A stretch of 64,000 nt of DNA from Coniochaeta sp. PMI_546 (Eukaryota; Ascomycota; Sordariomycetes; Coniochaetales; Coniochaetaceae), in assembly GCA_021432605.1 (NCBI GenBank), contig MU271164.1:266087-330086 (forward strand), written 5' to 3'. Position 1 is the first letter of the stretch, and each line of letters opens with the position of its first letter. Below the pieces are notes generated by a model, which ran no database searches, was not told the origin of the DNA, and saw only the letters and a program-made list of their open reading frames with translations. Made by a program: the position numbers and the translations under genes. Of the stretch, positions 46,606-58,514 are shown one piece after another.

Positions 46606-47442
46606 CTAGCCTGGTAATATAACGTAACCGAGAAATTTCACTTTTTGCTGGTGAAATTCGCACTTCTCGGGTTCGACCAATAAATTCGCGTCTTGCAATG
46701 CCTGTAAGACGAGGTGGACGTGTTTCTTGTGTTGCTCGAGGTCTTCCGAGTAGATCAAGATATCATCGAGGTACGCGACGACGAAGTCGTCCAACCACCT
46801 TCGAAGTACGTAGTTAATCATCCTCTGGAAAAAAGCCGGTACGTTAGCGAGCCCGAAAGGCATAATATAGTATTCGTATTATCCCAACCTAGATCGCCAT
46901 ACCGTCTTCCACTTATCTCCTTCCTTAATTCGTATCAGGTTATATACTCCCTTGAAGTCTAGGGTAGTAAACCATCGGGCCTTATACAACCGATCTCTTA
47001 GTTCGGATATAAGAGGCAATAGTCCTCGATCTTTGATAGTGATATTGTTAAGCTATCGATAATCCATAACGAGACGTAACTTCCCGTTTTTCTTAGGTAC
47101 GAACAGGATAGGGTATCCTACTAGTAATTATAATAGTCGAATATAACCTTTCTTTAGATTTTCATCAATATATTCTCTTAACGCCTATAACTATAGGTCG
47201 TTGAGAGGGTAAATCTTGTGAAATCCGGGCTCCTTGCCTGGCTGGAGATTGATCTCGTGATCCCAGCGATTGTGTTCAGGCAGTCCTGTCTCAAGCTCGG
47301 GCTTGAACAGTTTGTTGTATCGATGGTATTCCTTCGGAATCGCTCGCGTCGATACAAACTGAGTCTCCATGATCGTTTCGCAGATCATCAGAGCTCTTCT
47401 AAAGTTGCGTGTGGGCTTTTCCTCGCAAGGTCCGCTCTCCAC
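46606..47442 (-). pseudogene. Reverse transcriptase region of copy 2
   Basis: The open part 46863-46606 reads MPFGLANVPAFFQRMINYVL, then VVAYLDDILIYSED, with the catalytic YLDD box at 46773-46762, and KCEFHQQKVKFLGYVI. Upstream, 47442-47191 holds the RT entry with EHNRWDHEINLQPGKEPGF and IYPLNDL. The segment between is broken by stops. Confidence 0.88.
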
Positions 47443-48722
47443 AGAGGCTAACTCTCTTCTTGGCGTATCCCACTGAAGTTGGCCTGTTCTCCAGTTGACT
47501 CGGGGATTACTCGCTCGTAGCTAAGGTATCCCTAGTACTATACCGTACGATAAGATCTCCGTGATATCGAACGTTATCTCTTAATCATAGCCTTGGATAA
47601 TAACTTGAAAAGGCGTAGTCTCCATATCTACCAGTCTTTGTCCATAATCGATAAGGCTTCCATCAATGGTTCTAAGTCGGTAGGGCTCGTCCTTCTTCTT
47701 CTAGGGCAATCGTAATATATTAACGAGATTTGGCGAGATATAATTTCCTTGTACTCCGCTATCTATTATTACCTAGGTATTGCTTCCTTATATATTAATC
47801 GTAACTCGTAAGTACTCAACTCCTACGGTCGTACATAGGGATCTTTCTGTATTACGTCGATATAGTCCCTTTACAATCGACGTTTGTCGTTTTTTGACCG
47901 TTTCTCTGATCTTCGGAACGAAATACCGTAATATTCAGGTTTGTCCTTGGCCCTTGAGGAAGGTTCTGACGGTTCCCCGTTCTCCTCCTCTTCTACTTCC
48001 GGCTCGGGGCCTAGCAATCTATCCAAGCGTTTGTCCATTTGGTCCGTTTCTTATACCAACTCCTCGACCTTCCTTTGCATTTGTAACTCATAACCCCGGC
48101 AACTCGCCAAGTACGTATCGACTTACGCGCTAATACGGTATTGTCGTATCCAAAACTCTTCGGTCGATTCTCCTCTCGTCGTAGTCTACGTTACGATTTC
48201 TAATACCGAGTATCCTAGTCGTCCCGTTTGTCTTACCGAGTTCTCGGGTAGGTAAGTAACTTGTGTTTGGTTCCTGCCCTCGACTCTTCGTCTAGGTTCC
48301 GTTGCTATCAGGAACTCCTATCCCGTTAGGTTGAGTTGTAATTATATAGTTCCGGGCGGCGCTAGTAACAGGTACTATCCGTTCCTATATACTTCCTCGT
48401 ATCCTTCGATGTCTCTCGGTCTGTAAGGGTGAGGCATCGGTCTGGTTGTTGGTATTCGTGCTGGCATCCATTTGTGATCCAGTTTTTCCCACATGTGCCA
48501 AGCACAACGGTGAAAGACGCACGAATTCCACGAAATCTGGTTATAGTAGACCGAATCAATATACACTAACTCGTAATCTCTATATAAGGGTATTTGTTCT
48601 TCCTCGATTTCGTCCCATTCTCGATCCAATAGGCTGACTAGATACGTTACGTCCGTAATATCGTAACCTAATACTACTACCAAATCGACTTCTTTTCCCG
48701 GTAGTCTAAGAAGTACCTCATG

Positions 48723-49680
48723 CTATTGTTCTCTACGTATTATTACGATAGCGCGGGATTCTCCATCCCTTGTTGTCGCCTGAGCCTTGTTTTCGGGGAC
48801 TGGCTTCCAGGCTTTCTTGGGTTGTCGACATTTGTTGGCGAAGTGTCCTTGCTTGCCGCAGTTAAAGCACTTCTTGTTTTTCTTAGAGTTATCCTTCCGG
48901 GTAACGTCCAGTTCCATTGGTCCAAAATGACTACCATAGGCGGTAGACCTCTTCTGGCTAGTATTCGCGGTATTATTATTACTAGACCGTCCTTACGTAA
49001 CTCCTCCTCGTTTCTTTTCCAACTGTCGTTCATACAATCGATTGTCGATCAGGATAGCTTGTGTGACGTACTCATGGAGAGTCTTGGGCCTATCGGTCTT
49101 GCTGAGTTCGTCCTTGACGTTGTCACGAAGTCCTCCGTAGAACTGAATCATAAGAGCCGTTTCCCCTAAGTCGAGTTTCGTAGAGAGGCGTTTGAACTCG
49201 GCCGTATAGGTCCCGGCCGATCCTTTCTGCCTTAGGTTTATCAGCTATCGTTCGGCCGCTCGCGTCTTATCAGGACTGCCGAACGTCTCGCGGAGTTTCT
49301 CCTAGAATTTGTCGAGACTATTGAATAGTACTCTAGTTTCGGGTTTGCGATCGTTGGCAACATTGTCCATCCAGTCGCGTAACGTTGGTTCGTACTATTC
49401 CGCAGCTCTTCCCCTTAGCATTCCTACCACGCATACTACCCTTTCGTACTCGTAGGCGAAAACCGCCTTGTTGATCGAGAGGTACGTATTAGTCTGGGTG
49501 ATGAAGGCTTGCAACCCTTCGCGGTTCCCGTCGTAAGGTTCCGGCCGCGGGGCCTTGATCTTGGCCGCTCGCTCCGTAGTCTTGGGGTCGTTCTTAGGTT
49601 CCGCCGATCTGGACTTCAGTTCTTCATGTTCGTTCTTCAACTTCTCCAATTCCGTTCCGAGCTTGGTAACCTATTAGGCA
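48723..49680 (-). pseudogene. Gag region of copy 2 with zinc knuckle
   Basis: It runs from EKLKNEHEELKSRSAEP and the conserved gag start RPEPYDGNREGLQAFITQTN through the capsid part. Near 49040-49300 this includes KTDRPKTLHEYVTQAILIDN. A CCHC zinc knuckle CFNCGKQGHFANKC lies at 48869-48828. A few stops break it. The first 30 or so residues differ from the gag starts of copies 3 and 4. Confidence 0.85.
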
Positions 49681-49776
49681 AGCTCCTCCTTGGATATTAT
49701 TACAACGGTTCCTTTTGTCGATATGATTGTTAGCTACTTGGTATAGGGTTAACTTACCGAACAGGAGTGATCAAAA

Positions 49777-50167
49777 TATAACGATCCCAAGACGGGCTAA
49801 GGATCAGAAGGTAAGTTCTGTTACTTAAGGTAAGTAAGTTAAGGTATAACAAGCAGTCTTTACTTTGGTATCGTTAAGATAAGTATCTTACTCAATAATA
49901 ACCTCGATTGAATACTTAGATTGATCACTGGGTAATTAAGAACTATCTGTAACGGAGCCCCGAGGGACTCCTCCCTATATACTGGTAGAGACTATAGTGA
50001 TCATGGCGATAGCTATGATCATACCGACCGTAATCCTTCCTGATCATTACGATCATAATGATCAGTCACGTGACCCGAGGTCCCTTGCCTATGTAATACG
50101 ATAAGCCTCGCATACATGTTCGTTATCTATTAGCGGGGTGTCCTTCGTCACCTGTAGGTTTGTAATA
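49777..50167 (-). repeat. 5' LTR of copy 2
   Basis: 391 bp with the family ends (tataacgatccc to gtttgtaata). It is followed at once by the ATAAA duplication and the rest of the copy 4 LTR. Confidence 0.92.
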
Positions 50168-50172
50168 ATAAA

Positions 50173-50517
50173 GAACATATATATAAGGCTTATCGTACCG
50201 TATAGGTAAGGGACCTTAGGTTACGTAATTAATTATTATAATCGTAATAATTAAAAAGGATTACGATCGGTACGATTTTAACTATCGTTATAATTACTAT
50301 AGTTTCTATAAGTATATAGGAAAGAAGCTCCCTAAACTCTATTATAGATAGTTTTTAATTACCTAATAATTAATCTAAATATTTAATCGAGGTTATTATT
50401 AAGTAAGATACTTATCTTAACGATATTAAAGTAAAGACTACTTATTATACCTTAACTTACTTACCTTAAGTAATAAAACTCACTTTCTAATCCTTAACCC
50501 GTCTTAAGATTGTTATA
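50173..50517 (+). repeat. 5' LTR of copy 4, remaining 345 bp
   Basis: It starts gaacatatatataaggc, continuing the LTR cut at 43406, and ends gattgttata. Plus-strand gag of copy 4 follows. Confidence 0.88.
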
Positions 50518-51371
50518 TTTTAATTATTCTTATTCGGTAAGTTAACCTTATACCAAATAGCTAATATAATACCCGGAATACTAATACCTTAGTAAACCTT
50601 TATAACTTAAGCTTAAGCTTAGGTTTAAGTAAACGATCTAACGGTAATAATCGTATAATTATAAGCGGAAATTACTATTCTTAAAGAAAGACCTAAAATC
50701 GACCTTACGGCTAAGATTAAAGTTCGGCGTTTTAAACCTTACGATAAAAATAAAGAAAGGTTACAAACTTTTATTATATAAACCTACGCGTATTTTAAAA
50801 TATACGCGGCGTTTTTCTTTCGGGAATACGAAAAAGTAATCTATATAAAAAGTCTTTTAAAAAAGAAGGCGGCGGAATAGTTCGAACCTAACTTTCGGGA
50901 CTTTTTATAAAATTAGTCGAATATAGAAAGACGGAAACTAAAAACCCGCGTTATATTTTCTAATATCGACCGACTATTCGATAAGTTTAAAGAAACTTTC
51001 GGAAATCCTAACGAATAGAAATCGGCGGAACGATAATTTCTATCTTTAAAATAAAAAGGTTCGGTAAAAATATATACGGTAGAATTCAAACGAATTATAA
51101 CCAAATTCGACTTAGGAAAATAAATATTATTCTTTTATTTTTATAGGGGATTATAGGATAATATTAAAGATAAACTTAATAAGGAAAATCGACCGGATAC
51201 CTTATATAAATATATCGTATCCGTAATCAAGATCGATAATCGATTATATAAATATAAATTCGAAAGAAAAAAGGGAAAAGCTTTTTAGACGATAAAAGAA
51301 ACCGCGAACTCCGGGAAAAAACGATTTATAGTTACGAACTCTTATCCGTAACCTATAGATTTAAACGTTAT

Positions 51372-51762
51372 TATAACGATCCTAAGACGGGCTAAGGATT
51401 AGAAGGTAAGTTCTATTACTTAAGGTAAGTAAGTTAAGGTATAATAAGTAGTCTTTATTCTAATATCGTTAAGATAAGTATCTTATTTAATAATAACCTC
51501 GATTGAATATTTAGATTGATTACTAGGTAATCAAGAACTATTTATAACGGAGTCTAAAGAGACTCCTTCCTATATACTTATAGGGACTATAGTAATATAG
51601 TTGATAGGAAACTATTACCTATATCCTAATATGTTTATTATAAAACTATTCCTCTTATCAATTACGTAACCCTAGGTCCCTAACCTATATAATACGATAC
51701 GTCTTATATATCTATTCCTTATCGATTAACGGGGTTCTTTTCGTAACCGTAGGTTTATAATA
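51372..51762 (-). repeat. 3' LTR of copy 3
   Basis: 391 bp, tataacgatcct to gtttataata. Confidence 0.9.
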
Positions 51763-54700
51763 TTATCCCCTTCCTCCTTCTAACTATTATCCCTAAAGCC
51801 TAATATTCCTTATAAATAGTACTAATAGCCTATATAAGTTACGTCCGAAGGTTTCCCCTTTTTTATCGTTATTATATCTAACCGTAGTATATAAAAGCAA
51901 ACAAAATAGCCGAAAGCCTCGACCGTTCGTAAGAACAAATTCCTCTAAATCTTCCTAAATTCCGATTATATCGAAATACCTTCGTATTCAAATTACGAGG
52001 AGAAGGGCTTTATTACCTACGAGGTCTCCCCTTCTAATCCTAATCGTTACGTTCGTTATATCCGCGATATATTATCGTATTATAACGTATAGGAATTCTT
52101 AGTTAGGAACCTAGAACGTGTTAGAAAATAGTTTTACGAATACGAATTCGCTTTCGAGAAGCTCGAAGAAGAACGAAGGATTATAGATACGAAGATCGAA
52201 CGTTTTCGTAAATAAAAGAAAATATAGTTTGAAAAAATGATACGTACTATCCGTAAAAATATAACGAATATAAAAGAATTGGAACGGGTCGAGAAAAAGG
52301 AAGCCGATCGCGAGGTAACGAAAATTATCGAAAATCGTCCGCTTTCCGTTACGTTCTTTTCCTTTGACGACGACTTTATTTTAGGTTAAGACGTAATCTA
52401 CGGTAACGTAATATTATCCCTTTCGATTCTTAGAGTAATAATATTATTATAATACGGAATTCCTATAGTAACTATTAATAGTTCGTAAAGTAAGTTTCCG
52501 GTTCTTACGTATTTTCTAAATCGTCGTAATTCTTCTATTTAACGTAATAGAAATTTACGTTTCCTTCCTTTTTATACCTAAAGATCTTTTTCATTTCGTA
52601 TTCCTATATTAGTTCGATTTTAATATCTATTATTAATTTCGCGTTTTTAAATATTAGTTCGAAAAACGAAATATAAAATATTAGGTAAATACGTATATTC
52701 GTTAGTAATTAGAGTTTATAATTTAAATCAGACAATTTTTTCTTAATCTTAAATAATCCGATTTTCTTTTAATCTAGTTTGTCGTTTAATCGTTTTGTCT
52801 TAATATTTTGTCGTACGAGGTAGACTTTATCTCCCTCCCGTAAAGTTAGTCTTTTTAACCTTTTCTAGTTTACGTATCGTATTATTTATAGGTTAAATAG
52901 TTCTATATATCCGCGAAGTTTCTTATAAAATAACTTTATTTGTTCTACGGTATATCTTACTTATAATAGTTTCGGATCCGACGGTATCGGTTCGTCTCTT
53001 AATACTTCTTTTATAATAGGCTTATAACCGTAATTAACAAAGAACGGTAAATACCCGTTTAGCGTTTCGCTAGGTATATTGTTATAAGCCTATTATATTA
53101 CTAATAGCTACCTAACTTAATCATCTTGCTTTTTATTAATATATATTTTCAGATATTATTTAAGGGTTTGGTTTGTTCGTTTTGTTTACCTATCCGTCTA
53201 CGGGTAGAACGACGTTAATAATTTGTATTTAATTCCAATTTATCGTATTAGTATTGTTTAGAACTTGGAAATAAATAGTTTATCTTTATCGGTAACAAAC
53301 TATTTAGGTAATTTATATTAGCTTACTATTACCTTCAAAAAGGCGTAGGCTATATCTTCCGCTATATTTGTTTCCTTATACGGTATAAAATACGCGTATT
53401 TAGAGAATTTGTCTATAATTACTTATATACTATCGTAGGTAATTCTAATTATAGGTTCCTTTGATACTAATAGTTTGACGATAAAATCTATCGTAACTAT
53501 TTCCTATAGTTTCTCTAGTAGTTATATAAGTTATAATAGCTTATATAGCTTATATCTATTTAACTTAGCTTTGTTATATTTATCGTATTCGTCGATTACC
53601 TATCTAACTATTTTATCTAATCTTAAGAAATCGTAAGTCTACCGTATACGTTCCTTAGTCTTATAGACTTCTTAGTATCTATATAACGGATATTCGTAGA
53701 ATTCTTTTACTAATTCCTTCCGTAATCCGTTAAGTACGTATACCTTATCTCGGAACTAAGGTAAACCGTAATACGATAGGAATATAAAGGTAACGTTTTC
53801 CTTAATCTCCTTCTTCCGATATTCCTTAATCTTTTCCGCCTATCGTTTTTCGGGTTCTATATTCCAAGTCGCCCCGATCTATATATCGAATTTAAGGTTT
53901 CCTTATTAGTTAGTTTTAAAGAAGTTTGACGAACGTATTTCCTTTCTTAGCTTTAGATCTTTTCGTCGATTAAAAACGTCCGTTTTACTATTTTCGTTTC
54001 CTTTCCTATATATAATTTCGAAATCGAAATCGGTAAAGAACTTATATTATCTAATTTGTCGTTTGTTAAATTCTTTCGTAAAAGTAAACGTAATAAGGTT
54101 CTTATAATTTATTAAGACTTTTACCTTATATCTTATTCTTATAAGATAATATTTCTATTCTTTGAACGCTTTAATAATAGCTATTAGTTTTTTATTTAAT
54201 ATATTATAATTGAGTTCTAATCTATTTAGCTTTTTCGAAAAGAATACTATTAGGTACAATCTCCCCTATTTATCTTTTTATCCTAACTAGCTTCCGAATA
54301 CGAATTCCGATATATCGGTTTTTATTTCGTAAGGTTTCTCGGGATCCGTAATAATTAGTATTAGCTAGCTTAAGATCCTCCTTTTAAATTCTTAAAATAC
54401 CTTTTCTTCTTTCGAGGCTTATTCGAACTTTAAGTCTTTCTTAATAAAGTTAGTAAAGGGTATTACGATCTTATTATAATCTTTAATAAACTTCTGATAG
54501 AAATTAGTAATCTTTAGAAAGGCTCGTATTCCCGTAACCGTTTCTAATATAAGCTATTCCTTAATAACCTTTAGCTTATCTAGGTTTATTTCAAACTAGC
54601 CTAATAATATAACGTAACCGAAAAATTTCATTTTTTATTAGTAAAATTCGTACTTTTCGGGTTCGATTAATAAGTTCGCGTCTTATAATACTTATAAGAC

Positions 54701-57700
54701 GAAGTAGACGTATTTCTTATATTATTCGAAGTCTTCCGAATAGATTAAGATATTATCGAAGTACGTAACGACGAAATCGTCTAACTACTTTCGAAATACG
54801 TAATTAATTATCTTCTAGAAAGAAGCCGGTACGTTAACGAGTCCGAAAGGTATAATATAATATTCGTATTATCCTAGTTTAGATCGTTATACCGTTTTTT
54901 ACTTATCTCTTTCCTTAATTCGTATTAAGTTATATATTCTTTTAAAGTCTAAAGTAATAAACTATCGGGCCTTATATAACCGATCTCTTAGTTCGGATAT
55001 AAGAGGTAATAGTCCTCGATCTTTAATAATAATATTATTAAACTATCGATAGTTTATAACGAGACGTAACTTCCCGTTTTTCTTAGGTACGAATAAGATA
55101 AGGTATCCTACTAGTAATTATAATAGTCGAATATAACCTTTTTTTAGATTTTTATTAATATATTTTCTTAACGTTTATAATTATAAATCGTTAAGAAAGT
55201 AAATCTTATAAAATCCGGGCTCTTTATCTAGTTAAAGATTAATCTTATAATCTTAACGATTATATTTAAGTAATCTTATTTTAAGTTCGGGCTTAAATAG
55301 TTTATTATATCGATAATATTCTTTCGGAATCGTTCGCGTCGATATAAACTAAGTTTCTATAATCGTTTCGTAGATTATCAAAGCTTTCCTAAAATTATAT
55401 ATAAACTTTTCCCCGTAAGATCCGTTTTCTATAAAGGCTAACTCTCTTTTTAACGTATCTTACTAAAGTTAACCTATTTTCTAATTAACTCGGGGATTAT
55501 TCGTTCGTAGCTAAGGTATCCCTAATACTATACCGTACGATAAGATCTCCGTAATATCGAACGTTATCTCTTAACTATAGCCTTAGATAATAATTTGAAA
55601 AGACGTAATCTTTATATCTACTAGTCCTTATCTATAATCGATAAGGTTTTTATTAATAGTTTTAAATCGGTAAGGCTCGTCCTTTTTCTTTTAAGGTAAT
55701 CGTAATATATTAACGAGATTTGGCGAGATATAATTCCTTTATATTCCGTTATTTATTATTACCTAGGTAAAACTTCCTTATATATTAATCGTAACTTATA
55801 AATATTCAACTTTTACGGTCGTATATAAAGATCTTTTTATATTATGTCGATATAATCTTTTTATAGTCGATATTAATCGTTTTTTGATCGTTTTTCTAAT
55901 CTTCGGAACGAAATACCGTAGTATTCGGGTTTGTCTTTAGTTTTAAAAGAAAGTTCTAATAGTTCTCCGTAATCTTCTTCTTCTATTTCCGATTTGGAAA
56001 CTAATAACTTTTCCAAACGTTCGTCTATTTGGGTCTATTTCTAATTTATTTCTTTAACCTTTTTCTATACTTATATTTTATAACCTCGGTAACTTATTAA
56101 GAACACGTTAGTCCGCGTATTATAAGCTTGTTATCGTACTTAAAACTCTTCGGTCGATTCTTCTTCCGTTATAATTTACGTTATAATTTCCGATACCGAA
56201 TATCTAAATCGTCTTATTTATCTTACCGAGTTCTCGGGTAAGTAAATAACTTATAATTAGTTCCTACCTTCGATTTTTCGCCTAGGTTCCGTTACTATTA
56301 AGAACTCTTATCCCGTTAAGTTAAATTATAACTATATAATTCCGGGTAGCGTTAGTAATAAGTACTATCCGTTCCTATATACTTATTCGTATCTTTCGAT
56401 ATCTTTAGGTCTATAAGGGTAAGGTATCGGCCTAGTTATTAGCATTCGTATTAATATCTATTTATAATCTAGCTTCTTCTATATATACCAAATATAATAA
56501 TAAAAGATATACGAATTCTACGAAATCTAGTTATAATAAACCGAATTAATATATACTAACTCGTAGTCTTTATATAAGGGTATTTATTCTTCTTCGATTT
56601 CGTTTTATTCTCGGTCCAATAGGTTAATTAGATACGTTACGTTCGTAATATCGTACCCTAATACTATTACCAAGTCGACTTCTTTTCCCGGTAATCTAAA
56701 AAGTACTTTATATTATTATTTTCTACGTATTATTACGATAACGCGGGATCTATCTTCTTTTATTATTACCTAAACCTTATTTTCGGGGATTAGTTTCTAA
56801 ACCTTTTAAGGTTAGCGATCCTTATCGGCGTAATATCCCTATTTCTTATAATTGAAATATTTGCCTTTCTTCCTTAGCTAATTTCGTTAAATAACGTTTA
56901 AGTCTATAGGTCCCGGATAAGAACTTGTAACCGTAAATTGTTTCTTCCCTAAATTCGCGGTTTCTCTTATCGTCTAAGGAACTTTTCTTTTTCCTTTTTT
57001 AAATCTTCGTTTATATAATCGATTATCGATCTTGATTACGGACGCGATATATTTATATAAAGTATCCGGTCGATCTTCTTTATTAAACTCGTCCTTAACG
57101 TTATCCCGTAATCCTTTATAAAAATAAAGGAATAAGGCTTATTCTCTTAAGTTAAATTTAGCCGTAATTCGTTTAAACTCTATCGTATATATTCTTACCG
57201 AACCCTTTTATCTTAAAGATAAAAGTTATCGTTCCGCTAATCTTTATTCGTTAAGATTACCGAAAGTCTCTTTGAGTTTTTCGAATAACCGGTCGACGTC
57301 TAAGAATATAACGCGGGTTTCCGGTTTCCGTCTTTCTTAGTTTGACTAATTATTTAGAAAGTCCCGAAAACTAAATTCGAATTATTCGGCCGCCTTTCCT
57401 TTTAATAAGTTTCCTATATAAATTACCTTTTCGTATTCCCGGGGAAAGGACTTCGAATATATTTTGAAATATATATATACTTAGGTAATAAAGGCTTATA
57501 ACCTTTCCTTATTCCTATCGTAAGGTTTAGGGCGCGGGGTTTTAATCTTAGCCGTAAGGTCGATTTTAGGTCTTTCCTTAAGAACCGTAATTTCCGCCTA
57601 TAACTACGTGATTATTATTATTATATCGTTAGCTTACGCTTATATTATAGGTACCTATTGAGGTACGGGTATTCCGGGTATTATATTAGTTATTTGGTAT

Positions 57701-57732
57701 AAGGTTAACTTACCGAATAGGAGTAATCAAAA

Positions 57733-58123
57733 TATAACGATCCCAAAACGGGCTAAGGATTAGAAGGTAAGTTCTATTACTTAGGGTAAGTAAATTAAAG
57801 TATAACAAACAGTCTTTATTTTAATATCGTTAAGATAAGTATCTTATTTAATAATAACCTCGATTGAATATTTAGATTGATTACTAGGTAATTAAGAACT
57901 ATTTATAACGGAATCTAAAAAGACTCCTTCTTATATACTTGTAAGGACTATAGTAATATAGTTGATAGGAAACTATTACCTATATCCTAATATATCTACT
58001 ATAAAACTATTCCTCTTATCAGTTACGTGACCCGGGGTCCCTAACCTATATAGTACAATACGCCTTATATATCTGTTCCTTATCGATTGGCGGGGTTCCT
58101 TTCGTAACCGTAGGTTTGTAACA
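57733..58123 (-). repeat. 5' LTR of copy 3
   Basis: 391 bp, tataacgatccc to gtttgtaaca, followed by GTTAT. Confidence 0.9.
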
Positions 58124-58514
58124 GTTATTTAACGAAGCTAGCTTAAGAAAAAGGGTAAATATTTTACCTATAAGAAGTAAAGATACTACGTTAATAAGTA
58201 TCGTTAACCTAAGAAGATTTAGAAGCCAATCTTTAAAAATAAGGCTCAAATAATAATAAAGGATAAAAGATCCCGCGTTATCGCGATAATATATAGAAAA
58301 TAATAATATAAAGTACTTTTTAGATTACCGGGAGAAGAAGTTGACTTGGTAATAATATTAAGGTACGATATTATAAATATAACGTATTTAATCAATTTAT
58401 TAGACCGAAAATAAAACGAAATCGAAAAAGAACAAATACCTTTATATAAAGATTACGAATCGGTATATATTAATTCGGTTTATTATAACCAAATTTCGTA
58501 GAATTTATATATAT

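Larger units (their letters stand above)
43407..50167 (-). mobile_element. Ty3/gypsy family A, copy 2 (minus), full length 6761 bp
   Basis: Both LTRs are 391 bp, with target duplication ATAAA at 43402-43406 and 50168-50172. The polypurine tract aaaggaggagggggataa (reverse of 43798-43815) adjoins the 3' LTR and proves minus orientation. It is the best-preserved copy, with recognisable gag, zinc knuckle, RT, RNase H and integrase, but it is broken by TAG/TAA stops and is not active. It sits inside the 5' LTR of copy 4. Confidence 0.92.
51372..58123 (-). mobile_element. Ty3/gypsy family A, copy 3 (minus), full length 6752 bp
   Basis: LTRs of 391 bp at 51372-51762 and 57733-58123, with a perfect target duplication GTTAT (51367-51371 and 58124-58128). 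The polypurine tract gaaggaggaaggggataa adjoins the 3' LTR. Pol and gag can be followed throughout by similarity to copy 2, but it is more heavily RIP-mutated. No open stretch reaches the length of those in copy 2. It is inserted in the gag of copy 4. Confidence 0.9.

Noticed and set aside
50913-51104. Minus-strand frame in copy 4 gag
   Set aside because: It is antisense to a decayed plus-strand gag and is only a RIP-region chance frame.
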